DNA from: Clostridia bacterium
GTDB lineage: Bacteria > Bacillota > Clostridia > Christensenellales > CAG-138
Length of the DNA: 64,000 bases
Reading direction: 5' to 3'
Assembly (NCBI GenBank): GCA_017614315.1
Contig: JAGACA010000009.1
Coordinates: forward strand, 35,290 to 99,289
The notes beneath the pieces were generated by a model, which was given only the letters and a program-made list of their open reading frames with translations, was not told the origin of the DNA and ran no database searches. Made by a program: the position numbers and the translations under genes. Shown here piece after piece: positions 16,735-24,862 of this stretch; position 1 is the stretch's first letter; each line of letters starts with the position of its first letter.

Positions 16735-18120
16735 ATGGATAAAAAAGCCGTTATGGAAAAAATCGCCCGCGAGGCGTATGAAAAGGAAGGCATGAACGGA
16801 ACGTGGCTCTACGCCGAAAACGGCGAGATAGTTTCAAAGGGCGCTGTCGGCTGGCGCGACCCGGAGGAGACGAAGCCCATCGATGAAAACACGATATTCC
16901 AGCTTGCTTCCGTCACCAAGCAGTTCACTGCCACGGCGGTGATGCTGTCGGTAAGGAAGGGGCTTCTTAGCCTTGACGACGATCTTACCGATTTCTTCCC
17001 GGAGCTTTCTAAATACAAGGGCGTGAAGATACGTCATCTTCTCACCCACACGAGCGGAATACCCGATTATTTCGACGACGCGGATTGGTTCATTGATCTC
17101 TGGAAGAAGGAGAACCGGGTCCCCTCCAACCCCGAGATCGTGCGCTTCCTCCTCGAGACGAAGGCCGAGCCCTACGGCGCGCCGGGCGATCAGTTCGAAT
17201 ACTCCAACACCGGATACAATCTCCTTGCGGAAATCGTCGAGCGGGTATCCGGAACGCCGTTCGAGGAGTTCCTTCAGAAGAACATTTTCGATCCCGCGGG
17301 CATGAAAAACACCCGCTGCTGCCATATCCGCCGCGACGGAGTTCCCTTTGAGAATTACGCCCGGGCGACGGTTATCGAGAACGGCAAGTACGTCGCCGAC
17401 GTCGATTCCGAGGAGGATCGCATCGTTACCGCCTTTGACGGTCTTAACGGCGACGACTATGTTTTCACCAACATCTTCGATATGTTCAGGTGGGATCGCG
17501 TGCTCCGCGAGGGCAGCGTGCTCACTCTCGAGGAGCAAAAACAGATGTATACGCCCGCCGTATTGAACGGCGGCAAAGATTACAGCGACGACGACGGCGA
17601 CGGCTACGGCTTCGGCTGGAGCATAGTAAACGAAGAGGGTTTCGGCCTTATCGTCAGGCACTCCGGAGGCATGCCGGGAGTCGGCACCTGGTTCGAGCGC
17701 TTCATAGACACCGACAGGGTGCTCATAGTCCTCACCAACCGCGACATCGTCGACGCAAGAGCTTTCAAGAGCTGTGAAAACGGCATGGAAGCCGTCGCAA
17801 GGGACAAGGAACCCGAACCCATAATCTGCATCGACGACGTGGTCGTGAAGGATCCCGACAAATCGAAATGGGAAAGCTTCTGCGGCAAGTACGAGCACCC
17901 CGAAGACGACGATTTCATTATCGACGAGGTCTTTATGAAGGACGGCGAGCTGTACGTCAGGATCATCGACGAAGAAGACGATGAAGATTTCGAATGCAGA
18001 CTCTACCCCTTGGGCGAAAATGTGTTCGGCCGCAAAGCCGGCATGATAAAGATCACTTTCGGCGAGGGAACCGTAACGTATTCCGAACACACCTTAAAGA
18101 AACTGTACACCGTTATGTGA
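16735..18120 (+). CDS. Serine hydrolase of the class C beta-lactamase/penicillin-binding fold
   Basis: 461 residues. The three active-site boxes are present: SxxK in 'ASVTKQFTATAVM' (about residue 60), YxN in 'YSNTGYNLL' (about 158) and HxG in 'HSGGMPGV' (about 308). The hydrolase domain ends near residue 345. About 115 more residues form an acidic beta-rich C-terminal domain of the kind found on esterase/peptidase members. There is no signal peptide, so it probably acts in the cytoplasm. This fold includes esterases, D-peptidases and true beta-lactamases; the substrate cannot be told from sequence. It is monocistronic with its own promoter and terminator. The ATG follows 'AGAAAGGAAACGATA', a good RBS. 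Confidence 0.85.
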   Translation: MDKKAVMEKIAREAYEKEGMNGTWLYAENGEIVSKGAVGWRDPEETKPIDENTIFQLASVTKQFTATAVMLSVRKGLLSLDDDLTDFFPELSKYKGVKIRHLLTHTSGIPDYFDDADWFIDLWKKENRVPSNPEIVRFLLETKAEPYGAPGDQFEYSNTGYNLLAEIVERVSGTPFEEFLQKNIFDPAGMKNTRCCHIRRDGVPFENYARATVIENGKYVADVDSEEDRIVTAFDGLNGDDYVFTNIFDMFRWDRVLREGSVLTLEEQKQMYTPAVLNGGKDYSDDDGDGYGFGWSIVNEEGFGLIVRHSGGMPGVGTWFERFIDTDRVLIVLTNRDIVDARAFKSCENGMEAVARDKEPEPIICIDDVVVKDPDKSKWESFCGKYEHPEDDDFIIDEVFMKDGELYVRIIDEEDDEDFECRLYPLGENVFGRKAGMIKITFGEGTVTYSEHTLKKLYTVM

Positions 18121-18128
18121 TATGACAA

Positions 18129-18163
18129 ACCGGCCGGGCAAAAGCCCGGCCGGTCTTTTTTTG
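18129..18163 (+). terminator. Terminator of the hydrolase gene
   Basis: Perfect 11-bp GC-rich stem (18129-18139 with 18144-18154) and a run of seven T's. Confidence 0.9.
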
Positions 18164-18165
18164 TT

Positions 18166-18858
18166 TTATTCCATTCCGCGGATCGCTGCGAATTTTACGT
18201 GCGGCTTCACGGCCTCGAGATACGTCTTCATTTCGTCCGCGTCCGGCGCATGGAAGCCCGAGAAGCGCACCGTGTCGCGGTCGGTGAACGGCTGGAGGTA
18301 ATACCTCTCCGCGCCGTCGATCATCCGGCCGATGTTCACGAACGAATCCGTATCGTGAAGCTCCTTCACGACGGTCGTCCTGAACTCATAGCCCACGCCG
18401 CTTTCCATCAAAAGCTTTATGCTCCCGTAAACCGGCGCGAGATCGAGCCTGTCGAGCCCCGAGGTCACGGCGTAGCGCGCGGGGTCGTTTTTTATATCCA
18501 TGGCGATATAGTCGACGAGCTTGTCCTTTATAAGCCCTTCGAGAACTTCGGGACGGAAGCCGTTCGAGTCGAGCTTGACCGAGTATCCGCGCTCCTTTAT
18601 GCCCTTTATGAAGCCGTAAAGCTCCTTGCGGAGAGTCGGCTCGCCGCCCGTGATGCAAACGCCCTCGAGCATGCCGCGGCGCTTATCGAGGAACGCGTAA
18701 AACTCCAAGTCGTCCATCACCGCGGGAGCATTCGGGCCCCACAGCTCCGAGTTGTGGCAGAAGGGGCAGCGCAGATCGCAGCCCGAAAGGAACACCGTGC
18801 AGGCGACCTTGCCGGGATAATCGAGGAGCGTCAGTTTCTGAATTCCGTTTAAGTCCAT
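18166..18858 (-). CDS. nrdG: Anaerobic ribonucleotide reductase activase-type radical SAM protein
   Basis: 230 residues. The start 'MDLNGIQKLTLLDYPGKVAC' matches the clostridial NrdG family N-terminus. The [4Fe-4S]/SAM motif is CX3CX2C ('CDLRCPFC', residues about 27-34). Further radical-SAM landmarks include 'ITGGEPTLR' (GGE box). Such enzymes generate a glycyl radical on class III ribonucleotide reductase. No nrdD is adjacent, and length and sequence would also allow another glycyl-radical enzyme as partner, so the symbol is provisional. Confidence 0.8.
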   Translation of the reverse strand: MDLNGIQKLTLLDYPGKVACTVFLSGCDLRCPFCHNSELWGPNAPAVMDDLEFYAFLDKRRGMLEGVCITGGEPTLRKELYGFIKGIKERGYSVKLDSNGFRPEVLEGLIKDKLVDYIAMDIKNDPARYAVTSGLDRLDLAPVYGSIKLLMESGVGYEFRTTVVKELHDTDSFVNIGRMIDGAERYYLQPFTDRDTVRFSGFHAPDADEMKTYLEAVKPHVKFAAIRGME

Positions 18859-18879
18859 ATGATACCTCGCTTCACTCCG

Positions 18880-18908
18880 ATTATACCGCTTTGCTTCCCG
18901 CTAATCAA
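18880..18908 (-). promoter_or_regulatory. Sigma-A promoter of the nrdG-like gene
   Basis: On the minus strand TTGATT (18903-18908), 17 bp, TATAAT (18880-18885). It lies between the yabQ stop and the nrdG-like ATG, so nrdG is not dependent on the spore genes upstream. Confidence 0.75.
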
Positions 18909-18916
18909 GCCGAAAA

Positions 18917-19228
18917 TCATCCTAAAGCGCGCGCGAGCAGAGCTCCGGGCAGTATCGCCCCGAACGCGAAGGCGAAAAGCGCGTACGCTCTCGGCTCGCC
19001 TCCGTTCGCGCGGACGGTCACGGCGCAGAGCACGGCGGTCACCGCGAGCGCGGAGATAACGTCGAGCACGCAAAATAAGCCCTTTAAGGGGACGCTTCCC
19101 CGCCTCCCCCTCAGCGATCTCAAATAGAGCTTCCCGGGGAGGCGCAGAAGCGCCGCGATATGCCCCGCGATAATTCCTCCCCACAGGGACATGAGGAATA
19201 CCGGGAGCTCGTTTACCGTCGTCCTCAT
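18917..19228 (-). CDS. yabQ: Spore cortex biosynthesis protein YabQ
   Basis: 103 residues, shorter than many YabQ proteins. It has three or four hydrophobic segments (about 8-30, 48-66, 78-100) with a basic loop 'RGRRGS' between them. Identification rests mainly on its position: its ATG overlaps the yabP stop by one base (TGATG), the conserved yabP-yabQ order. YabQ is a mother-cell membrane protein needed for spore cortex formation in Bacillus. In most Firmicutes divIC follows directly; here it does not. Confidence 0.75.
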   Translation of the reverse strand: MRTTVNELPVFLMSLWGGIIAGHIAALLRLPGKLYLRSLRGRRGSVPLKGLFCVLDVISALAVTAVLCAVTVRANGGEPRAYALFAFAFGAILPGALLARALG

Positions 19229-19521
19229 CAGCGGAACATCCTTTTGAACAGCCCCTTCCGTTCGGGAACGTCCTCGTCGTAAACGATCGCCGAGATCCTG
19301 CCCTCGACTGTCACCTGCCCGTCGTCGAGATCGAGCTTCGTCACTTTCAGCTCCTCCCCCTCCACCGTCAGTCCGCCCCCGTCGGTCGAAAGTATCACCT
19401 CCGCGTCGTTGAAGCTCGCGACGTCGATCACGCCCGTTACGCTGAGCGCCTCACGGTTGTCCAAATGCACCGCGTGCGGACGAAGCCGCAGGCCGCCATC
19501 CGTCAGTCTTGTTTCGTTCAT
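19228..19521 (-). CDS. yabP: Sporulation protein YabP
   Basis: 97 residues, all-beta YabP/YqfC family. The stretch 'RALSVTGVIDVASFND' style core ('EALSVTGVIDVASFND') and 'GGLTVEGEELKVTKLDLDDG' with 'VTVEGRISAIVY' are characteristic. The ATG follows 'GGAGGAGACGGGC'. YabP is made in the mother cell under sigma-E control in Bacillus and is needed for late sporulation. I did not find a convincing sigma-E promoter in the 150 bp upstream. Confidence 0.88.
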   Translation of the reverse strand: MNETRLTDGGLRLRPHAVHLDNREALSVTGVIDVASFNDAEVILSTDGGGLTVEGEELKVTKLDLDDGQVTVEGRISAIVYDEDVPERKGLFKRMFR

Positions 19522-19623
19522 GCCCGTCTCCTCCGGCTGAATATGATTCGCTAAAGGGTATTAGCCGTATAAATAAAAAATGCCCGTGCGACACACGTTC
19601 CCCGGATCCGTCACATTTTTTTC

Positions 19624-19653
19624 TTGACAAACGGCATAAAATTGTATTAGTAT
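19624..19653 (+). promoter_or_regulatory. Sigma-A promoter of rho
   Basis: TTGACA (19624-19629), 18 bp, TAGTAT (19648-19653); leader of about 80 nt. Confidence 0.65.
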
Positions 19654-19738
19654 ATGAAAGAACCAATTGAGTCCGTTACATTTTCGGTCAACAACAATTC
19701 ACTGCGTTTTTTCATTCGAAAACCGAACAGGAGCATTT

Positions 19739-21538
19739 ATGTACGACAATAATTATGACGTGGATCTTTTGTCAGGCAAAGGTCTCGCCGACTTAAGGCT
19801 TATCGCGAAAGCGCTGGGCATCCGTTCCGTCACCAAATACCGCAAGTCGGAGCTCATCGATCTCATCACGAATATAGGCGGGGACGGCAAAGCTGCCGCT
19901 GCGCCCGAAGCGGCATACGTTAACATCCCCGCTCCGGCAGAGCCCGCCGTCGAGACCGCGGAGGAAGCGGCTTCCCCCGTTCCGCCCGTCGATTATTCCC
20001 CGCGCAGGAAGCCGCGCCCGAGAAAGGCGATCAACGATCCCGCGCCCTACGGCGTAAAGAAGGACGCTCCGAAAGCCCGCCGCGACGAGAACGCGGAGGC
20101 CGACGACCGCCGCTATCAGCCGAGGAACCGCGCCGCCCGCTATGAGCGTCAGCAGTATCCGCAGGCAAGCCAGCGCGAAGGATATCCCCAACAGTACCGC
20201 GAGCAGTATCCGCGTGAGGATTATCCGCAGTACCGCGAGGACTATCCCCGGCAGTACCGCGAGCCCTGCCCCGCCGAGGGCGAGGACATGCGCCTGCGCC
20301 AGGGCGGCTATTACAACGCGGAGTACGGCACGTCCAACCCCGCCGTGCCCGAAATGCTCGAGGGCGGCGAGTGCGGCGACGCCGAGGGCATACTCGAGAT
20401 CGCGAACGACGGCTACGGCTTCTTACGGTGCGAAAACTATCTGCCGGGGCCGAACGACGTCTATATCTCGAACGCGCAGATAAGAAGGTTCCGCCTGAAA
20501 AACGGCGACAAGGTCACGGGCAAAACGCGTCCCTCGCGCGATAACGACAAGTATCTCGCGCTTCTGTACATCACCGCTGTGAACGATCAGCCGCCCGAGA
20601 ACGCGATCTCGCGGCGTCCGTTCGAGGAGCTCGTGCCCATTTTCCCGAACGAGCGGCTCACGCTCGATTCCAAGGACGCGAAGCCGGGAGAGAGGCTCGC
20701 CATCCGCCTTATCGACCTCATGGCGCCCATCGGCAAGGGTCAGCGCGGGCTGATCGTCAGTCAGCCCAAGGCGGGCAAGACCACTCTCCTTAAGAACATC
20801 GCGAACGGGATCACAAACAACTTCCCCGACGTGACGCTGATCATGCTCCTCATCGACGAGCGTCCCGAGGAGGTCACGGATATCAAGAGGAGCATCCGGG
20901 GCGAGGTCGCCTATTCCACCTTCGACCAGCTGCCCGAGAACCACACCCGCCTCGCGGAGCTCGTGCTCGAGCGCGCGATGCGCCTTGTCGAGCAGGGGCG
21001 CGACGTGGTGATACTGATGGATTCCATAACGCGCCTCGCGAGGGCGTACAACCTGACCATCACCCCGACCGGACGCACGCTCTCCGGCGGCATGGATCCC
21101 GCGGCGCTGTATAAGCCCAAGCGCTTCTTCGGCGCGGCGAGGAACATAGAGAACGGCGGCAGCCTTACCGTCATCGCCACCGCTCTGGTCGAGACCGGCT
21201 CGCGCATGGACGACATGGTATACGAGGAGTTCAAGGGCACGGGCAATATGGAGATACACCTTGACCGCAAGCTGTCCGAAAGGCGCATTTTCCCCGCGGT
21301 CGACATATATAAGTCCGGCACGCGCCGCGACGAGCTCCTGCTCTCCCCCGACGAGGCGGAATGCGCGAACTCCCTGCGCCGCATGCTCGTGACCGGCAAC
21401 GCCGCCGACGTCACCGAGGAGGTCATAGACCTGATGAACCGCTCGGAGACCAACGAGGAGTTTATCGCATTCGTCAGGAAGCTCTCCACCGGCTACGAGT
21501 CGAAGGGCTATACCGCCGGCCGTGTGATCCGGAAGTGA
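19739..21538 (+). CDS. rho: Transcription termination factor Rho with Tyr/Gln/Arg-rich insert
   Basis: 599 residues from the ATG at 19739, which follows 'AGGAG'; the frame is open further upstream without a better start. Order: Rho N-terminal SAP-like domain (about 8-48), a disordered insert (about 55-205), the cold-shock RNA-binding domain (about 210-280), then the RecA-type ATPase with Walker A 'QPKAGKTT' (about 340), Walker B 'VVILMDSITRLARAYN' and the C-terminal translocase loops. The insert contains repeats of the type 'QYREDYPRQYREP' near residues 135-180. It resembles in composition the prion-like insert of Clostridium botulinum Rho. The gene is single with its own promoter and terminator. 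Confidence 0.96.
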   Translation: MYDNNYDVDLLSGKGLADLRLIAKALGIRSVTKYRKSELIDLITNIGGDGKAAAAPEAAYVNIPAPAEPAVETAEEAASPVPPVDYSPRRKPRPRKAINDPAPYGVKKDAPKARRDENAEADDRRYQPRNRAARYERQQYPQASQREGYPQQYREQYPREDYPQYREDYPRQYREPCPAEGEDMRLRQGGYYNAEYGTSNPAVPEMLEGGECGDAEGILEIANDGYGFLRCENYLPGPNDVYISNAQIRRFRLKNGDKVTGKTRPSRDNDKYLALLYITAVNDQPPENAISRRPFEELVPIFPNERLTLDSKDAKPGERLAIRLIDLMAPIGKGQRGLIVSQPKAGKTTLLKNIANGITNNFPDVTLIMLLIDERPEEVTDIKRSIRGEVAYSTFDQLPENHTRLAELVLERAMRLVEQGRDVVILMDSITRLARAYNLTITPTGRTLSGGMDPAALYKPKRFFGAARNIENGGSLTVIATALVETGSRMDDMVYEEFKGTGNMEIHLDRKLSERRIFPAVDIYKSGTRRDELLLSPDEAECANSLRRMLVTGNAADVTEEVIDLMNRSETNEEFIAFVRKLSTGYESKGYTAGRVIRK

Positions 21539-21565
21539 TCGGCTGACAGATCGGCTGAAAAGATG

Positions 21566-21597
21566 TAAAAAAACTCCGCCTTCGGCGGAGTTTTTTC
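21566..21597 (+). terminator. Terminator after rho
   Basis: CTCCGCC (21574-21580) pairs with GGCGGAG (21584-21590), with flanking A-run and T-run. Followed by an 'AGTCTTCAGTC' repeat shared with the 42.8-kb terminator. Confidence 0.9.
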
Positions 21598-21628
21598 CAT
21601 TAATCATTCATTTTTCATTCTTCAGTCT

Positions 21629-21817
21629 TCAGTCATCCTCAAGTATCTCCGACGGGTCTACCTTGAGCACCTTGGCAAAACGCGCGGCTAATTTCGGCGA
21701 GATCGGCCTGTTGCCGCACATATACTTATAGATTATGCTCGTGCCTACGCCGCATTTTTCCGCAAAGGTCTTGCCCGTGAATCCCTTTTCCTTAAGGAGC
21801 CTCCTGAGATTGGTCAT
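21629..21817 (-). CDS. Small XRE-family DNA-binding regulator
   Basis: 62 residues, a minimal helix-turn-helix of the Cro/C1 (XRE) type covering nearly the whole chain: 'TFAEKCGVGTSIIYKYMCGN' contains the HTH, followed by 'ISPKLAARFAKVLKVDPSEI'. No sensing domain, so it responds, if at all, through oligomerisation or a partner. It is divergent from the ABC transporter operon, and a near-perfect palindrome lies in the spacer between them, so it may control itself and the transporter; this is inference. Confidence 0.85.
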   Translation of the reverse strand: MTNLRRLLKEKGFTGKTFAEKCGVGTSIIYKYMCGNRPISPKLAARFAKVLKVDPSEILEDD

Positions 21818-21859
21818 GGATCGATCCCCTTTCGTCTTCCTTTACTTGAGACACGATGT

Positions 21860-21888
21860 ATTATAACACTAAACAGACAAAAAATCAA
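21860..21888 (-). promoter_or_regulatory. Sigma-A promoter of the XRE regulator
   Basis: On the minus strand TTGATT (21883-21888), 17 bp, TATAAT (21860-21865). Confidence 0.75.
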
Positions 21889-21906
21889 ACATAATTTGCC
21901 AAGAAA

Positions 21907-21921
21907 GTAAACATTGTTTAC
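21907..21921. promoter_or_regulatory. Candidate operator palindrome in the xre/ABC spacer
   Basis: GTAAAC-ATT-GTTTAC, a 6-3-6 perfect inverted repeat, 18 bp upstream of the xre -35 and 58 bp upstream of the transporter -35. A natural binding site for a dimeric XRE protein. Confidence 0.5.
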
Positions 21922-21979
21922 CTATTATAACAAACGCGCCGGCATATCCGCAAAATACAACTTATATTCGATGTTCTTC

Positions 21980-22008
21980 TTGCAATCCGAGACGCAGGGA
22001 TATATAAT
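21980..22008 (+). promoter_or_regulatory. Sigma-A promoter of the ABC importer operon
   Basis: TTGCAA (21980-21985), 17 bp, TATAAT (22003-22008). No purine-riboswitch core was found in the roughly 50-nt leader. Confidence 0.75.
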
Positions 22009-22067
22009 AAAGAGTGATTTAGTATACTTTTTTATCCGGTATACGTTCAGCATAAGGAGGGCAGTAA

Positions 22068-23627
22068 ATGGACGAAAAAACTGTTTCGGGCTCCCCGTAT
22101 GTTATCGAGATGCTCCATATCACCAAGGAGTTCCCCGGGATCAAGGCAAACGATGACATAACGCTCCAGCTCAAAAAGGGCGAGATCCACGCGCTTTTGG
22201 GCGAGAACGGCGCGGGAAAGAGCACGTTGATGAGCGTGCTTTTCGGCCTGTATCAGCCCGAGAAGGGCGAAATAAGAAAGGACGGCAAGGCAGTCCGCAT
22301 TAAGGACCCGAACGACGCGACCGCGCTGAACATCGGCATGGTGCATCAGCACTTCAAGCTGATCGAGGTATTCTCCGTACTCGACAACATCATCCTCGGC
22401 GCGGAGGACACGAAGCTCGGCTTCCTTCAGAAAAAGGAAGCCCGCCGCAAGGTCAAGGAGCTTTCCGAGCGCTACGGCCTCGCGATCGACATGGACGCAA
22501 AGATCGAGGATATCACCGTCGGCATGCAGCAGCGCGTCGAGATCCTCAAAATGCTCTACCGAGACAACGACATACTTATCTTCGACGAGCCGACGGCCGT
22601 GCTCACCCCGCAGGAGATCGTCGAGCTCATGGACATCATGAGGAACCTCAAGGCCGAGGGCAAGAGCATACTGTTCATTTCGCATAAGCTGAACGAGATA
22701 ATGGACGTTTCCGACCGCGTCACCGTACTTCGCAAGGGCAAATACATCGGCACGGTCGAAACCAAGGACACCACCAAGGAGGAGCTCTCCCGCATGATGG
22801 TCGGGCGTCCCGTACAGCTCGTCGTCGAAAAGGGCGAGGCGAAGCCGACGGACACCGTTTTGAAGATCGACAGCCTTACCGTCGCTTCGAAGATACATAA
22901 GAACAACGCGGTCAAGAACGTTTCCCTCGAGGTCAGGAAGGGCGAGATCGTCTGTATCGCCGGTATCGACGGCAACGGCCAGACGGAGTTCGTCCACGCG
23001 CTGACCGGCCTCGAGAAGCCCGTGTCCGGCAGGATAGAGCTTCTCGGCAAGGATATCACGAAGTATTCCATCAGGAAGCGTTCCCTCGCCGGCATGAGCC
23101 ATATCCCCGAGGACAGGCACAAGCACGGTCTGGTGCTCGATTTCACGCTCGAGCAGAACATGGTGCTCCAGCGCTATTTCGAGCCGCGCTTCCAGAGCGC
23201 GGGCTTCATCAAGTTCGCCGAAGTCAGACGCTATACCGAGGGACTGATCGATAAATTCGACGTCCGCTCCGGCGAAGGCCCCGTCACTCCGGCGCGCTCG
23301 ATGTCCGGCGGCAACCAGCAGAAGGCGATCGTCGCCCGCGAGCTGGACAGGGACATGCCCCTGATAGTCGCTGTGCAGCCCACCCGCGGCCTCGACGTCG
23401 GCGCGATCGAGTTCATACACAAGCAGCTTGTCGAGGAGCGCGACCGCGGCAAGGCGGTGCTCCTCATATCGCTTGAGCTCGAGGAGGTAATGAACCTCTC
23501 CGACCGCATACTCGTCATGTACGAGGGCGAGATCGTCGGCGAGCTCGATCCCAAGACGACCACCGTCGAGGAGCTCGGTCTCTATATGGCCGGCGCCAAG
23601 AGGCAGGACAAGGAGGTGAAGGAATAA
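22068..23627 (+). CDS. Nucleoside/simple-sugar ABC importer, double ATPase subunit
   Basis: 519 residues with two fused ABC ATPase domains. Domain 1 has Walker A 'GENGAGKST' (about 45) and the signature region 'TVGMQQRVEIL'. Domain 2 (about 260-510) has the degenerate Walker A 'GIDGNGQTE' and the signature 'SGGNQQKAIVAREL', as usual for the RbsA/YufO (NupO) group. The order ATPase-permease-permease downstream matches the BmpA-type nucleoside importers (yufNOPQ) more than sugar importers, which normally have one permease. The substrate-binding lipoprotein normally encoded first is absent from this window. Preceded by 'AAGGAGG'. Confidence 0.88.
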   Translation: MDEKTVSGSPYVIEMLHITKEFPGIKANDDITLQLKKGEIHALLGENGAGKSTLMSVLFGLYQPEKGEIRKDGKAVRIKDPNDATALNIGMVHQHFKLIEVFSVLDNIILGAEDTKLGFLQKKEARRKVKELSERYGLAIDMDAKIEDITVGMQQRVEILKMLYRDNDILIFDEPTAVLTPQEIVELMDIMRNLKAEGKSILFISHKLNEIMDVSDRVTVLRKGKYIGTVETKDTTKEELSRMMVGRPVQLVVEKGEAKPTDTVLKIDSLTVASKIHKNNAVKNVSLEVRKGEIVCIAGIDGNGQTEFVHALTGLEKPVSGRIELLGKDITKYSIRKRSLAGMSHIPEDRHKHGLVLDFTLEQNMVLQRYFEPRFQSAGFIKFAEVRRYTEGLIDKFDVRSGEGPVTPARSMSGGNQQKAIVARELDRDMPLIVAVQPTRGLDVGAIEFIHKQLVEERDRGKAVLLISLELEEVMNLSDRILVMYEGEIVGELDPKTTTVEELGLYMAGAKRQDKEVKE

Positions 23628-24862
23628 TGAAATTCCGCAGATTCCTTAACAAAAACGGCACGAGGAGCCTCCTTGCGACGCTGATATCGATAATCATCGG
23701 CCTAATCGCGGGTGCGATAACGATACTCCTCGTCGGCATATTCGACAAGAACCTCGGCTTAAAGGAAGCCTGGAAGGGCATCCGTCTCATATTCTTCGGC
23801 CTGTTCTCGAACGGCGTGGACAAGGCGGGCAACCTTCTGTTCGGCTTCAACACCACGAACATCGGCGATATGCTCTTCCGCGCGACGCCGATAATTATGA
23901 CCGGCCTTTCGGTATCGCTTGCGTATAAGACCGGCCTCTTCAACATCGGCGCGTCCGGACAGTTCCTCGCCGGGACCACCGCGGCGCTGTTCCTCGCCCT
24001 TAAGCTCCCGACGAACGTCATCCCCGCGTGGATCGTATGGATAATCGCGTTCCTCGGCGGCATGCTCGCCGGTGCCGTGTGGGGCGCTCTGCCCGGGCTG
24101 ATGAAGGCGTTCCTCAATATAAACGAGGTCCTCGCCTGCATAATGACCAACTGGCTGGCGGCGAACATAGTGACATGGGTGTTCGAGGGCTCGGGGCTCC
24201 AGTGTACCGAGGGCACCAAGACGCAGGTCATCTGGAAGACCGCGCACAACGGGGTTTCGAACCCCAAGTTCGGGCTCGATAAGCTTCTGCCCGGCTCCTC
24301 ACAGGTGGACGGCGGCATAATCATCGCGATCATATTCGCGGTGCTCGTCTATATCCTCCTCACCAAGACCACCTTGGGCTACGAATTGAAGGCCTGCGGC
24401 TCCAACCGCCACGCGGCAAGGTACGCCGGCATCAAGGACAAGCGCTCGATAGTGCTCTCGATGGCGATAGCCGGCGCGCTCGCGGGCCTGGGCGGAACGC
24501 TCTACTACCTCTCCGGCACGACCGAGTTCCATTGGCAGACCTATATGGCGCTCCCCGGCGAGGGCTTTACGGGCATTGCGGTCGCGCTGCTCGGCGCCTG
24601 CAACCCCATAGCGAACGTATTCACCGGCATGTTCCTGTCGACGCTCGACGTCGCGGGCTCGAAGCTTTCGTTCTTCACGGAGTATAACGAATACATCACC
24701 GACGTGATAATCGCCGTCATCGTTTACCTCTCCGCGTTCTCGCTGTTTATCAAGCTCAAGATCACCAAGTGGCTCAAGGTAAAGGAGCCCGACAAGCTCG
24801 GAAAGGCGGAGACGGTCAAGGCGCCTCCTGCGGAAAACGCGCGAAAGGAGGGTGAGGCATAA
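23627..24862 (+). CDS. ABC importer permease 1 (YufP/NupP type)
   Basis: 411 residues, branched-chain-amino-acid-permease-like fold (BPD_transp_2) with about ten hydrophobic segments starting near residue 20. The cytoplasmic coupling block 'ELKACGSNRHAARYAGI' followed by 'LSMAIAGALAGLGGTLYYLSG' is diagnostic of this family. The start overlaps the ATPase stop by one base (TAATG). Its charged C-terminal tail is short. It should pair with the next gene as a heterodimeric channel for nucleosides or a related ligand. Confidence 0.9.
   Translation: MKFRRFLNKNGTRSLLATLISIIIGLIAGAITILLVGIFDKNLGLKEAWKGIRLIFFGLFSNGVDKAGNLLFGFNTTNIGDMLFRATPIIMTGLSVSLAYKTGLFNIGASGQFLAGTTAALFLALKLPTNVIPAWIVWIIAFLGGMLAGAVWGALPGLMKAFLNINEVLACIMTNWLAANIVTWVFEGSGLQCTEGTKTQVIWKTAHNGVSNPKFGLDKLLPGSSQVDGGIIIAIIFAVLVYILLTKTTLGYELKACGSNRHAARYAGIKDKRSIVLSMAIAGALAGLGGTLYYLSGTTEFHWQTYMALPGEGFTGIAVALLGACNPIANVFTGMFLSTLDVAGSKLSFFTEYNEYITDVIIAVIVYLSAFSLFIKLKITKWLKVKEPDKLGKAETVKAPPAENARKEGEA

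Noticed and set aside
21980-22067. Purine riboswitch before the nucleoside-type importer
   Set aside because: The leader is too short and lacks the conserved junction sequences.
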